This document shows positions 1 to 6,030 of a stretch of DNA of 51,726 nucleotides, one piece after another. The first letter of the stretch is position 1. Each line of letters starts with the position of its first letter. A model generated the notes under the pieces. That model was not told the DNA's origin, did no database searches, and saw only the letters and a program-made list of their open reading frames with translations. A program made the translations under genes and the position numbers. The stretch covers positions 1 through 51,726 of the forward strand of contig URSS01000016.1 in NCBI GenBank assembly GCA_900550545.1, in the 5' to 3' direction. The stretch is from an uncultured Lachnobacterium sp. GTDB lineage: Bacteria > Bacillota > Clostridia > Lachnospirales > Lachnospiraceae.

Positions 1-9
1 AGACCGTTT

Positions 10-55
10 CAAGTTTTGTGTAAACGTTAAAAACTGATATAAGATTTGTGAATAG
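10..55 (+). repeat. 46-bp direct repeat, copy 1 (IS-end-like)
   Basis: This 46-bp stretch recurs at 3398-3443 in the same orientation with 44 of 46 bases identical; the differences are the two bases just before 'gatataag'. It contains the motif TTTTGTGTAAACG and a related TTTGTGAATAG, spaced like transposase-binding repeats. The pattern recalls IS256-family termini, but that family call is a guess. Here it abuts the left end of the IS110 element. Confidence 0.75.
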
Positions 56-65
56 ACAATATGTA

Positions 66-160
66 ATGACCTCCACATTGTAGGTTCGTGGATTTGCCTG
101 TATACTAAAGATTGTCAAAGTCAATGGTAACAGGGATTACCGCATACAAAGGGAGGTCAT
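66..160 (+). promoter_or_regulatory. Inverted repeat that can hide the IS110 transposase RBS
   Basis: ATGACCTCC at 66-74 is the exact reverse complement of GGAGGTCAT at 152-160, which contains the GGGAGG ribosome-binding site of the transposase (ATG at 164). A TATACT -10-like box lies at 101-106, with a weak TTGTAG 17 bp upstream. Transcripts starting there would lack the upstream arm, so only read-through transcripts from outside could fold and block translation. A small hairpin, GGTAA/TTACC, lies between the arms. The pairing is directly visible; the regulatory role is inferred from known IS protection mechanisms. Confidence 0.5.
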
Positions 161-163
161 CAA

Positions 164-1282
164 ATGAATTATAACACAGTTTACGTAGGAATGGATGTAC
201 ACAAAGAAAGTTTTACATTTTGTGCGTACACAATCGATGCCGAAAAAGGTTCTCGCTTCCAGAGAACAGAAGCTGATTACAAAAATGTTCTGAGATATCT
301 GGAGTTTCTTCGTACCGTCTACGGAAACGATGCTAACTTCATATGCGGTTATGAGGCTGGCTGCCTCGGTTACACTTTATATCATCAGCTAACAGAACAT
401 CATGTTAACTGTGTGATACTTGCTCCAACTACGATGCTTGAGCAGCGTAGTAAAAAAAGAATTAAGACTGATAAGCGTGATGCTGAAATCATCGCCAAAT
501 GTTTGGCGCAGCATAACTACAGTCCTGTTCACATCCCTACAGCAGCAGATGAGGAAACGAAAGAATTTCTCCGTATGAGGGATGATCATAAACTGGCACT
601 TAAGAAGGTCAAACAGCAGATCCTTGCGTTTTGTCTTCGCCACAACTATCGCTATGATGGAAATAGTCACTGGACAGCAGCACATATCAAATGGCTTAAG
701 TCATTAAAACCTGAGGCACTTTACAAAGAAATCCTCGACGAATATCTGCTGACCTATACTGCCCTTAGTGATAAGCTGGAACGATTAGATAAGCGCATAG
801 AGGAACTTGCTTCCAAGGATGAATACAAAGAATCTGTTAAGAAACTTTGCTGTTTCATCGGTGTCAAGACACACACCGCATTATCTGTTCTGGTCGAGGT
901 TGGTGATTTTCATCGTTTTGCGTCTGCACAGAATTTTGCGTCCTATCTCGGACTTGTTCCGGGCGAGGATTCCAGCGGTGATGGACAGACAAGGCTTGGT
1001 ATTACCAAAGCCGGAAATCGCCATGTCCGTATGCTCCTTACAGAAGCTTCTCAATGCTATGCTCGTGGTCAGATAGGATTTAAATCCAAGAAACTGAAAT
1101 CACGTCAAGCCGGTAATTCGCCACAAGTTATTGCTTATGCAGATAAAGCCAATGAACGCTTAAGGCGCCGATACTACAAAATGGTTCTTGGAAAAAGCAA
1201 GAAACCCAATGTAGCTAAAACAGCGATTGCACGTGAGCTTGCCTGTTTTATGTGGGGCATGATGACTGATCACGTTGCCTGA
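164..1282 (+). CDS. IS110-family transposase (DEDD/serine recombinase)
   Basis: The 372-residue protein is the recombinase of the IS110 element and acts on DNA together with a bridge RNA. The N-terminal RuvC-like DEDD domain shows D11 in GMDVHK, E64 in YEAG, and D103 and D106 in KTDKRDA. The C-terminal Transposase_20 domain runs from about residue 228 (CCFIGVKTHTALSVL) to the conserved GEDSSG segment, whose serine (about 270-271) is the presumed nucleophile, and continues into GITKAGNRHVR. Length and all key residues are normal for the family, so it is probably active. The start is supported by GGGAGG 7 bases upstream. It is one of few plus-strand genes in the window and lies convergent to the Fic operon. 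IS110 versus IS1111 subgroup is not settled. Confidence 0.95.
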   Translation: MNYNTVYVGMDVHKESFTFCAYTIDAEKGSRFQRTEADYKNVLRYLEFLRTVYGNDANFICGYEAGCLGYTLYHQLTEHHVNCVILAPTTMLEQRSKKRIKTDKRDAEIIAKCLAQHNYSPVHIPTAADEETKEFLRMRDDHKLALKKVKQQILAFCLRHNYRYDGNSHWTAAHIKWLKSLKPEALYKEILDEYLLTYTALSDKLERLDKRIEELASKDEYKESVKKLCCFIGVKTHTALSVLVEVGDFHRFASAQNFASYLGLVPGEDSSGDGQTRLGITKAGNRHVRMLLTEASQCYARGQIGFKSKKLKSRQAGNSPQVIAYADKANERLRRRYYKMVLGKSKKPNVAKTAIARELACFMWGMMTDHVA

Positions 1283-1486
1283 TACAGGTATAACACCGTG
1301 CTGCTAATATCAAGGCTTGGGCCGCCGCTGGCGGTGCTTCGCAGCCTTGACATCATCATCCCGCTGTTATGGTGGTAATCAAGCGGATGTAAGATGGCTT
1401 GCGCCACATACATCTGACCAGTAATAAAAGTAACAACTGAAGACATCCTGAAAGGGCTTCGGCCATTTCAAGGCTATGCCTTTGCA
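1283..1486 (+). other. Structured non-coding right flank of the IS110 element
   Basis: About 200 bases between the transposase stop and the convergent Fic stop carry no reading frame of note. CAAGGCT (1311-1317) pairs with AGCCTTG (1343-1349) and encloses CCGCC/GGCGG (1322-1334), a strong nested hairpin. A second segment around 1452-1480 repeats related 'aagg..ttc' elements. If the element is of the IS1111 subgroup, its bridge RNA would come from this side; in the IS110 subgroup it comes from the other. This role is inference only. Confidence 0.35.
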
Positions 1487-2500
1487 TCAATCATTTATTT
1501 CCCAATGACCTGTTCTGGTCGAACCTACTCTCTTTATCTTGCCGTCATTCATCAGTTCTTTCATGATTCTCTGGACAGTTCTCCTTGACAACGATAATTC
1601 TTTAGCTAAATCTGTCTGTGTAATATACGGATTCTGTTTCAAACCTGATAGCAACCTACTTTCCATATTATCAGCGCCATGATTAGCGCCATCAGCGTCA
1701 AGAATAGCGTCATCCGTGGTGCTATTTGTCATCTGATTCAAAAGTTCCTCTAAAATATTATCTATTTGAGTCAGCATGAATTCAATAAATACCGTAGATT
1801 CTCCCTCTACATGGCATTTTGCAATCGCATCGTAATAATCATCCTGGAATTTTTCAATTTGGCTTTCTATCGGAATATATTCAAAAATAGGATTCCATTT
1901 GGCCAAAATAGCTGTATGCCACAGCCTTGCCATCCTGCCATTACCATCTGTAAAGGGATGAATAAATACGAATTCATAATGAAATACGCTGCTCAAAATC
2001 AGCGGATGCATCTGGTCTTTTACTTCCTTCATCCAGTCAAATAATTCATTCATCAATTGTGGAACAAAGCGTGCCGGTGGAGCCATGAATATGCACTCTT
2101 CACCATTAAATACACCTTCTTCTCCACTGCGAAAATCACCAGATTCCTCTACGATGTATTTTGTCATAATACCATGAAATTTCTTTAATTCTTCTATGCA
2201 ATAAGGATCTATTTCAGCTATTTTTTCATATGCATCATATGCATTCTTTACTTCCTGTATTTCTTTTGCCTCTCCAAGAACTAATTTCCCGTTAATAACA
2301 TCGCGCACCTGGCTTAACGAAAGAGAATTTGCCTCGATCTTTAAAGACGAATGAATGGATTTGATCCGGTTATTTTTCCTTAGATGAGGTTTGTTTTCCA
2401 TATTACTCATTACAGTAATACGCCCAACTTTTTCAGATACAGATGCCACATGAGATAATATACTGTTTGTAATTGTAAAAGGTGGTTTATATCCGTCCAT
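1487..2500 (-). CDS. Fic-family AMP-transferase-like protein with C-terminal winged helix
   Basis: This 337-residue protein carries the Fic core motif HPFTDGNGRMAR (about residues 181-192), which matches the catalytic HxFx(D/E)GNGRxxR loop used to transfer AMP or similar groups from nucleotides to protein hydroxyls. An N-terminal SSLKIEAN segment matches the inhibitory-helix motif of class II Fic proteins, so the enzyme should be self-restrained. The C-terminal ~60 residues (ITQTDLAKELSLSRRTVQRIM) form a winged helix, suggesting DNA binding or self-regulation. The ATG follows AAGGAG. It is the last gene of a tight cassette, 3 bp after the small upstream gene. Targets are unknown; many chromosomal Fic proteins of this build have no known substrate. 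Confidence 0.92.
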   Translation of the reverse strand: MDGYKPPFTITNSILSHVASVSEKVGRITVMSNMENKPHLRKNNRIKSIHSSLKIEANSLSLSQVRDVINGKLVLGEAKEIQEVKNAYDAYEKIAEIDPYCIEELKKFHGIMTKYIVEESGDFRSGEEGVFNGEECIFMAPPARFVPQLMNELFDWMKEVKDQMHPLILSSVFHYEFVFIHPFTDGNGRMARLWHTAILAKWNPIFEYIPIESQIEKFQDDYYDAIAKCHVEGESTVFIEFMLTQIDNILEELLNQMTNSTTDDAILDADGANHGADNMESRLLSGLKQNPYITQTDLAKELSLSRRTVQRIMKELMNDGKIKRVGSTRTGHWEIND

Positions 2501-2503
2501 GTA

Positions 2504-2788
2504 TTACTCCTTATCCTCTATCCATTTTAAATATTCATTCCATCTGGCATTAGTTTCTTCCAGATCATGTTTCTGCATAATTCTGTTGCGATCACTTAGT
2601 ATTGCAAGCATTTCATCTACAATTTCCTCAAGTGGCAGCTTTTTGTAATGGGACAAATAACCTATCATCCGTCCGGCTGTCCAGTCGGTGTTAAGATTTT
2701 TCGTTATCTGATCGCAAAACTCCGCTGGATATCCCCGTTTTATCATAATGTCATATAGTTCCAGGCTCTTAGGCGACTTAGATTTCAT
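2504..2788 (-). CDS. Small conserved protein of unknown function (Fic cassette)
   Basis: The 94-residue, mainly helical, charged protein has no recognised catalytic motif and no membrane segment. It contains LNTDWTAGRMIGYLSHY followed by a helical EEIVDEMLAIL segment. I recognise the general type as a small protein seen in Lachnospiraceae genomes but cannot assign a function. Its ATG overlaps the stop of the deformylase-like gene in an ATGA, and only 3 bp separate it from fic, so the three are surely co-transcribed and probably translationally coupled. A Fic antitoxin role is possible, but the Fic protein already carries its own inhibitory motif, so this is speculation. Confidence 0.75.
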   Translation of the reverse strand: MKSKSPKSLELYDIMIKRGYPAEFCDQITKNLNTDWTAGRMIGYLSHYKKLPLEEIVDEMLAILSDRNRIMQKHDLEETNARWNEYLKWIEDKE

Positions 2789-3195
2789 ATTACAACTCCA
2801 TTACAATGATCTATTTCGTGTTGAATGATCTGTGCAGTCCAACCGGAATATTTGCCGTGCTGCTTCTTGAAATTAGCATCCAAATAATCTACTTCAATTT
2901 CTTTATATCTTGTACACGGACGCACCCCTTCCAGAGAGAGGCATCCCTCCTCTGTCTGAAATGCTCCGGTCTTCTTTGTAATAACTGGATTTACCATAGC
3001 AAATTGAAATGGGCCTGCTGCCACCACAATGATATTTTTCTTTACACCGATCATATTGGCTGCCATACCAACACAATGATCCAGATTTGCCCTTAATGTA
3101 TCAAGCAGATCTGTAATTACCTGTTGGTCTGCCTCCGTTGCATCTGTAGATTTCTGAGTGAGAAACAATGGGTTCCGCATAATTTTTTTTACCAT
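2785..3195 (-). CDS. Peptide-deformylase-like protein (variant motif I)
   Basis: The 136-residue protein has the deformylase signature EEGCLSL (motif II, metal-ligand Cys) and QHEIDH (motif III, two metal His and the catalytic Glu). Motif I, normally GxGxAAxQ, reads CVGMAANMIG: the Gln that helps stabilise the transition state is Met. I believe this AANMIG form is typical of a clostridial subfamily rather than a fresh mutation, but I cannot check. Start choice: an upstream TTG extends the frame by ten codons, but the ATG at 3195 has AGAGG eight bases before it and gives the usual N-terminus (MVKKIMRNPLFL). It probably removes N-formyl groups or acts on a related substrate. It sits 11 bp after the remnant ArsC-like gene. 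Confidence 0.85.
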   Translation of the reverse strand: MVKKIMRNPLFLTQKSTDATEADQQVITDLLDTLRANLDHCVGMAANMIGVKKNIIVVAAGPFQFAMVNPVITKKTGAFQTEEGCLSLEGVRPCTRYKEIEVDYLDANFKKQHGKYSGWTAQIIQHEIDHCNGVVI

Positions 3196-3206
3196 ATTCT
3201 TATCCT

Positions 3207-3397
3207 CTAATTCCAGTTTTTCCAAACATCCGGCAGATAACCCAGGGGTGATTGCTTACCATTTCTAACCACTGGTGTCTTAATCACCTGCGGATTTTCA
3301 AGAACCTTATCAAGCTTATCATCCGCTGCATATTGCGAAGCTAAACGGCCGGATTTGCGGAGCAAAACGGTCGCATTCCATTTCTGCAGTTGGATTA
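3207..3397 (-). pseudogene. 3' remnant of an ArsC/Spx-like (arsenate reductase family) gene
   Basis: The last ~60 codons read LQKWNATVLLRKSG and then ENPQVIKTPVVRNGKQ...GYLPDVWKNW, which match the C-terminal end of thioredoxin-fold ArsC/Spx-like proteins (conserved 'TPVVRNGKQ' loop). The N-terminal half with the active-site Cys is missing. Upstream of base 3397 the frame continues only into the 46-bp IS-end repeat and then IS3-like DNA (giving an accidental 91-codon frame), so the gene was cut at that junction. Downstream it runs straight into the deformylase-like gene, implying that this was the first gene of a four-gene operon before truncation. Confidence 0.75.
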
Positions 3398-3443
3398 CAA
3401 GTTTTGTGTAAACGTTAAAAATCGATATAAGATTTGTGAATAG
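3398..3443 (+). repeat. 46-bp direct repeat, copy 2 (IS-end-like)
   Basis: This is the second copy of the sequence at 10-55, same orientation, 44/46 identical. It marks the truncation point of the ArsC-like gene on its left and is followed on its right by the leader of an IS3-type OrfA. Together the copies bracket 3.3 kb containing the IS110 element and the Fic cassette. Confidence 0.75.
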
Positions 3444-3550
3444 TTGTAAATTGGCAGAGCCGATTTTCCGGATTCTGCCCATATCTGCATTATTTTCTTG
3501 GACACATCCTTCCAGATGTGATATTCTAGTTACAGAGATGGAGGATTTTC

Positions 3551-3866
3551 ATGGGCAGAAAACTATTCACAGAGGGACAACAACAATTACTTCGCCAAAA
3601 CCCTTACATCTACAGTGTTACTGAGACAAGGATCACTCTTACCAAAGAGTTCAAGGAGCTCTTCATGACCGTATACAAAGCCGGTGAATCTCCAAGAAAG
3701 ATTCTGGAAGATCATGGTTTTGACATAAGCATCATCTACGAGCGGCGCATATAGAACATTTCCCAGCATATCCGTATAGAATACAAAAAGTATGGGGAAT
3801 TCCATGAAGGTTATGGTCCTCGGAGCGAATCAGCCAGCCCTGATGCGCTCTCAGATGCTGCCAAGC
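3551..3866 (+). pseudogene. Broken IS3-type OrfA (helix-turn-helix) fragment
   Basis: From ATG 3551, with TGGAGG just upstream, 67 codons read MGRKLFTEGQQQLL...ITLTKEFKELF...ILEDHGFD, resembling the N-terminal helix-turn-helix protein (OrfA) that precedes IS3-family transposases in Firmicutes. The frame meets a TAG at 3752, and the same frame then continues with NISQHIRIEYKKYGEFHEGYGPRSES, which looks like the original continuation. Homology ends near 3866, where a zinc-ribbon coding segment begins. No OrfB is present. The element is therefore a dead remnant with an internal stop and a missing 3' part. Confidence 0.65.
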
Positions 3867-4052
3867 CGGTATGCCTGCCATTACTGCTTCTTCGCTAAAA
3901 ATCCGCCTGACCGTTGCCCAGATTGTGGCGCACAGACCTATAAAGAGAAACCAGCAGTACGGCCGGCGAGTAACAAAGAGATAAATGAACTTCTCAGAAT
4001 ACAGGCGGAAGATAAAGAGAATAGCACTCTCCTATCAGGAGAAAATATATAG
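3855..4052 (+). CDS. Zinc-ribbon mini-protein, N-terminus rebuilt at an IS junction
   Basis: Translation from ATG 3855 gives about 65 residues starting MLPSRYACHYCFF and including CPDCG: two CxxC pairs of a rubredoxin-like or zinc-ribbon fold (CHYC...CPDC), followed by a charged helical tail with AVRPASNKEINELL. This domain plus tail resembles small zinc-ribbon proteins found in Lachnospiraceae. Its natural N-terminus would start right before YACHYC. The first five residues, and any longer frame from ATG 3792, come from the OrfA fragment. No good ribosome-binding site is seen at 3855, so expression is uncertain. It lies 20 bp before the next small gene. Confidence 0.55.
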   Translation: MLPSRYACHYCFFAKNPPDRCPDCGAQTYKEKPAVRPASNKEINELLRIQAEDKENSTLLSGENI

Positions 4053-4072
4053 AAAAAGGGAGGATACACAAA

Positions 4073-4264
4073 ATGAAAGCACATAAATATTGGTCACTCG
4101 GAGCACTTGCCTGCATGGCAGGATGCTTCTACACGGGCTACAAGAAACTGATGCAGGCTCACAAGTATTTCGCTTGCGGCTCTCTGATCTGCATGGGCAT
4201 GGCAATCTACTCCGGTCACAAAATTGCGCCGAAGAAGAAAAAAGCTGAAAAGCCTGAAAAATAA
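4073..4264 (+). CDS. Small two-repeat membrane-associated protein (DUF6219-like)
   Basis: This 63-residue protein consists of two similar halves, HKYWSLGALACMAGCFYTGYK and then HKYFACGSLICMGMAIYSGHK (HKY-x(3)-G-x-L-x-C-M pattern), ending in a lysine-rich tail. Each half is a short hydrophobic helix, so it is probably a hairpin of two membrane segments with a basic cytosolic tail. The start has GGGAGG about 10 bases upstream. It matches my memory of the DUF6219 small proteins of Lachnospiraceae, but no function is known. A strong terminator follows directly. Confidence 0.7.
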   Translation: MKAHKYWSLGALACMAGCFYTGYKKLMQAHKYFACGSLICMGMAIYSGHKIAPKKKKAEKPEK

Positions 4265-4272
4265 GAACACAC

Positions 4273-4303
4273 GCCCTCGCCGCAACAAGCGAGGGCTTTT
4301 TTT
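4273..4303 (+). terminator. Intrinsic terminator
   Basis: GCCCTCGC (4273-4280) pairs perfectly with GCGAGGGC (4289-4296) around an 8-base loop, followed by seven T residues. It ends the plus-strand small-protein transcript. Confidence 0.92.
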
Positions 4304-4419
4304 GAACTTCAGTGGTTCATTTTATTTTCGTCATAAACTATACGTCAAGAACTTCCACCATCAGCCGCATCCCGACTTTCAGGTCTTCCTCAAAAGCGGT
4401 CTTTTCCTAGGCGCAGCAC

Positions 4420-4625
4420 ACCGTCCCCTGCCGGTCCAGACTTTTACTCTTTTCCCGTCTGTCAATCCACAGCTCCTTCGCGTACTCGCCATACGCAGTT
4501 GGCCTGCTGATTGTTACAAGCTGTATTCCCTTATATCCAACGGCCTTATTTCATTCCTTCTTTAATTCTACCAGATGCTTTCCATGCGTTGTTTTCAGAG
4601 CGAAACAGCTGCAGCGGGATCACAG
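4420..4625 (-). pseudogene. Frameshifted small DUF gene (DUF6718-like)
   Basis: On the minus strand two reading frames each give protein-like sequence. The first (about 4540-4617) reads CSCFALKTTHGKHLVELKK and ends in a stop; the second (about 4450-4540) reads GYKGIQLVTISRPTAYGEYA. Together they resemble a short Lachnospiraceae protein family (I believe DUF6718), whose members join an HGKHLVELK-type segment to an IQLVTISRP-type segment in one frame. A frameshift near 4540 separates them and no start codon is evident. The rest of 4304-4743 holds nothing else I can support. Confidence 0.55.
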
Positions 4626-4743
4626 CCAGACTGCCAACAAAAATACCTTGCTACGCTGGTTGTACTACATTTTAGTCAATATAGGAAGATAGGAACGGAT
4701 AATTGCGGAAGAACCATTTGAACCGTAGTATTCACCAGTTGTT

Positions 4744-5028
4744 TCAAATATTCTTCTCGTAGAATCCTTCCTGACTATATTCTGACCATTTCAGGTACAT
4801 TTCCTGATAATTCTGCTTAATGAATTCTTGAATTTTTCGAATTTCTCTATCATTCAAAATTCCACGGTTCTGCACCAGTGTGTCCCCGTTATCCTTTACA
4901 AAGAACTTTGCAGATCCAATTTCCGTCAGTTTACGGTCGCTGGCGTGCACATGCATACACTCGATGACACAGTAAGATGTAAAGTAAAGGTAATACCCTG
5001 CGATTTTGTATTCATAATACTTCGGCAT
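4744..5028 (-). CDS. DUF4160-like small protein
   Basis: The 94-residue protein begins MPKYYEYKIAGYYLYF and contains the CMHVHAS segment that recalls DUF4160 proteins (N-terminal hydrophobic strand pair, then a HVH motif). DUF4160 proteins are often encoded beside small DNA-binding or DUF2442 partners and have been suggested as toxin-antitoxin components; this is not proven. A longer frame exists, but GGAGGA six bases before the ATG at 5028 fixes the start. It is the last gene of the four-gene operon and starts 1 bp after the previous stop. Confidence 0.7.
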   Translation of the reverse strand: MPKYYEYKIAGYYLYFTSYCVIECMHVHASDRKLTEIGSAKFFVKDNGDTLVQNRGILNDREIRKIQEFIKQNYQEMYLKWSEYSQEGFYEKNI

Positions 5029-5029
5029 C

Positions 5030-5251
5030 TTAGTCCTCCATGAACTTCCGGTTCTTTTCCAGATAGTCACCTGCGATTCGAACCTCAATATCGTCCATAC
5101 TGGTTTCTAAAACCTTACCGTCATTTGAAAACACCACAGCCCGGTCAGGACGATTCAGATTTAAAACACGGAATCCCTCTGCGCAACGGGTAAATGCATA
5201 ACCATTTACAATCATGTCCGCTGCATCCGCAACTTGCTTCACATCAACCAT
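5030..5251 (-). CDS. Small conserved hypothetical protein
   Basis: The 73-residue soluble protein reads MVDVKQVADAADMIVNGYAF and then FRVLNLNRPDRAVVFSNDG. The pattern suggests a small alpha/beta fold, with a final helix ending KNRKFMED. No catalytic motif is visible and I do not recognise a function. Its ATG overlaps the end of the preceding gene by 8 bp and its stop is next to the ribosome-binding site of the DUF4160-like gene, so all are co-translated. Confidence 0.7.
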   Translation of the reverse strand: MVDVKQVADAADMIVNGYAFTRCAEGFRVLNLNRPDRAVVFSNDGKVLETSMDDIEVRIAGDYLEKNRKFMED

Positions 5252-5516
5252 TTGCTACCTCCACTGCTTTGATCGGATTCAAAAACTTATCTACATCTAA
5301 ATACAGATTCTGGAGAATCGGAACTAAGTCAATATATTCTTCTTCCAGTTTATCGTTGTGCTTATACTTTGCCATAACAACAAGGTATCCGTTGTCCCAC
5401 TCCTTCACAGCTATATATCGCTCCAACGAATACGGAGCAATAAATCGGATCACATGGTTTTCGAACTGGAACACGGTATAGTTTTTCTCATTGCTAAGAG
5501 TTGCCACTCCGCTCAT
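5244..5516 (-). CDS. Small conserved hypothetical protein
   Basis: This protein of about 90 residues has a beta-rich N-terminal part (NYTVFQFENHVIRFIAP), a basic-acidic middle (VVMAKYKHNDKLEEEYIDLV) and no membrane segment. The start at 5516 (MSGVATLSNEK) rather than 5531 is chosen because GGGAGG lies seven bases upstream and the ATG overlaps the regulator's TGA as ATGA. Function unknown; it always needs to be read with its operon partners. Confidence 0.7.
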   Translation of the reverse strand: MSGVATLSNEKNYTVFQFENHVIRFIAPYSLERYIAVKEWDNGYLVVMAKYKHNDKLEEEYIDLVPILQNLYLDVDKFLNPIKAVEVANG

Positions 5517-5788
5517 GCCAATTCCTCCCATTTCAAAAGTTCAGAAACCATTTTATAGGTTCCGTTTATCGTCTTCACTTGATTCTGCATCTTACAGGGA
5601 TTGTTCGACTGCTCCGACAAGCTGCTGATTCCTTTCATCAAAAGGGTAAATCTCTTCACAGTTACATTCATGATGTCTATGTCTCCTGCTTCTACCTTTT
5701 GAATCCATCGCACATCCAATCCAGAAGCTTTAGCCAAAGCCTGCTGCGTGATACCGAACTCTTGTCGCCACTCTTTGATATCAACCAT
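5513..5788 (-). CDS. XRE-family helix-turn-helix regulator
   Basis: The 91-residue protein has an N-terminal Cro/C1-type HTH, WRQEFGITQQALAKASGLD...WIQKVEAGD (about residues 6-33), and a helical tail that could mediate dimerisation or bind its operon partners. ATG 5788 follows GGAGG by eight bases; the longer 99-codon frame is less likely. It is the first gene of the operon and probably represses its own promoter, as antitoxin-type XRE proteins do. The IS200/IS605 element sits immediately upstream, so the native promoter may have been disturbed. Confidence 0.85.
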   Translation of the reverse strand: MVDIKEWRQEFGITQQALAKASGLDVRWIQKVEAGDIDIMNVTVKRFTLLMKGISSLSEQSNNPCKMQNQVKTINGTYKMVSELLKWEELA

Positions 5789-5871
5789 AGCATTATCCTC
5801 CGCTTTCAGCATACGTCAATATTGGCGTGCAGTCAAGCTTTCAAACGGATTTAGATTATATTCGTGAACTA

Positions 5872-6030
5872 CCCATTGTCTTAAGCCAATGGGCTTCCTG
5901 CTTCATCGACCTCGTAACCTACTATCTCCACAGGCGTTAATTTGGGCAGTCCCTGCCCTATATATTTCTTTATGCTATTTGTCTTAATCCTTCTGTCAGT
6001 ATATTTTTCGCGGCATTGATATCCCTGTCA
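5872..6030 (-). ncRNA. Presumed TnpB guide RNA (omegaRNA/reRNA) region
   Basis: In IS200/IS605 elements the guide RNA for TnpB is transcribed from the 3' end of tnpB through the right end, so its scaffold would lie here and its guide would be the flanking DNA beyond the element's right end (below about 5860). The hairpin at 5872-5893 is visible; the RNA itself is inferred from family knowledge. Confidence 0.45.

Larger units (their letters stand above)
56..1486 (+). mobile_element. IS110-family insertion sequence (approximate limits)
   Basis: One DEDD transposase gene is flanked by about 108 bp of non-coding DNA on its 5' side and about 200 bp on its 3' side. The left limit is set by the end of the 46-bp repeat, the right limit by the Fic stop codon; true ends are not visible because IS110 elements lack clear terminal inverted repeats and usually make no target duplication. 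The transposase is full length, so the element looks intact. IS110 elements use a bridge RNA from a non-coding end to choose target and donor. Both flanks here can form hairpins, so either could encode it. Confidence 0.65.

Noticed and set aside
389..685. 98-codon minus-strand frame inside the IS110 transposase
   Set aside because: Shadow frame of a well-supported gene on the other strand, with no independent support.
3207..3482. 91-codon minus-strand frame that looks like a complete small gene
   Set aside because: Its first ~30 codons are IS-derived DNA including the 46-bp repeat; only the rest is ArsC-like, so it is a remnant and not a new gene.
4224..4565. 113-codon plus-strand frame overlapping the small membrane protein and its terminator
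   Set aside because: It runs through a perfect intrinsic terminator, has no RBS, and the opposite strand holds a recognisable decayed gene.
5789..5860. Short frame ending VHEYNLNPFESLTARQY beside the IS200/IS605 right end, possibly the other half of the ATPase
   Set aside because: Seventeen residues do not match the expected continuation, and the family's C-terminus is not recognisable here.
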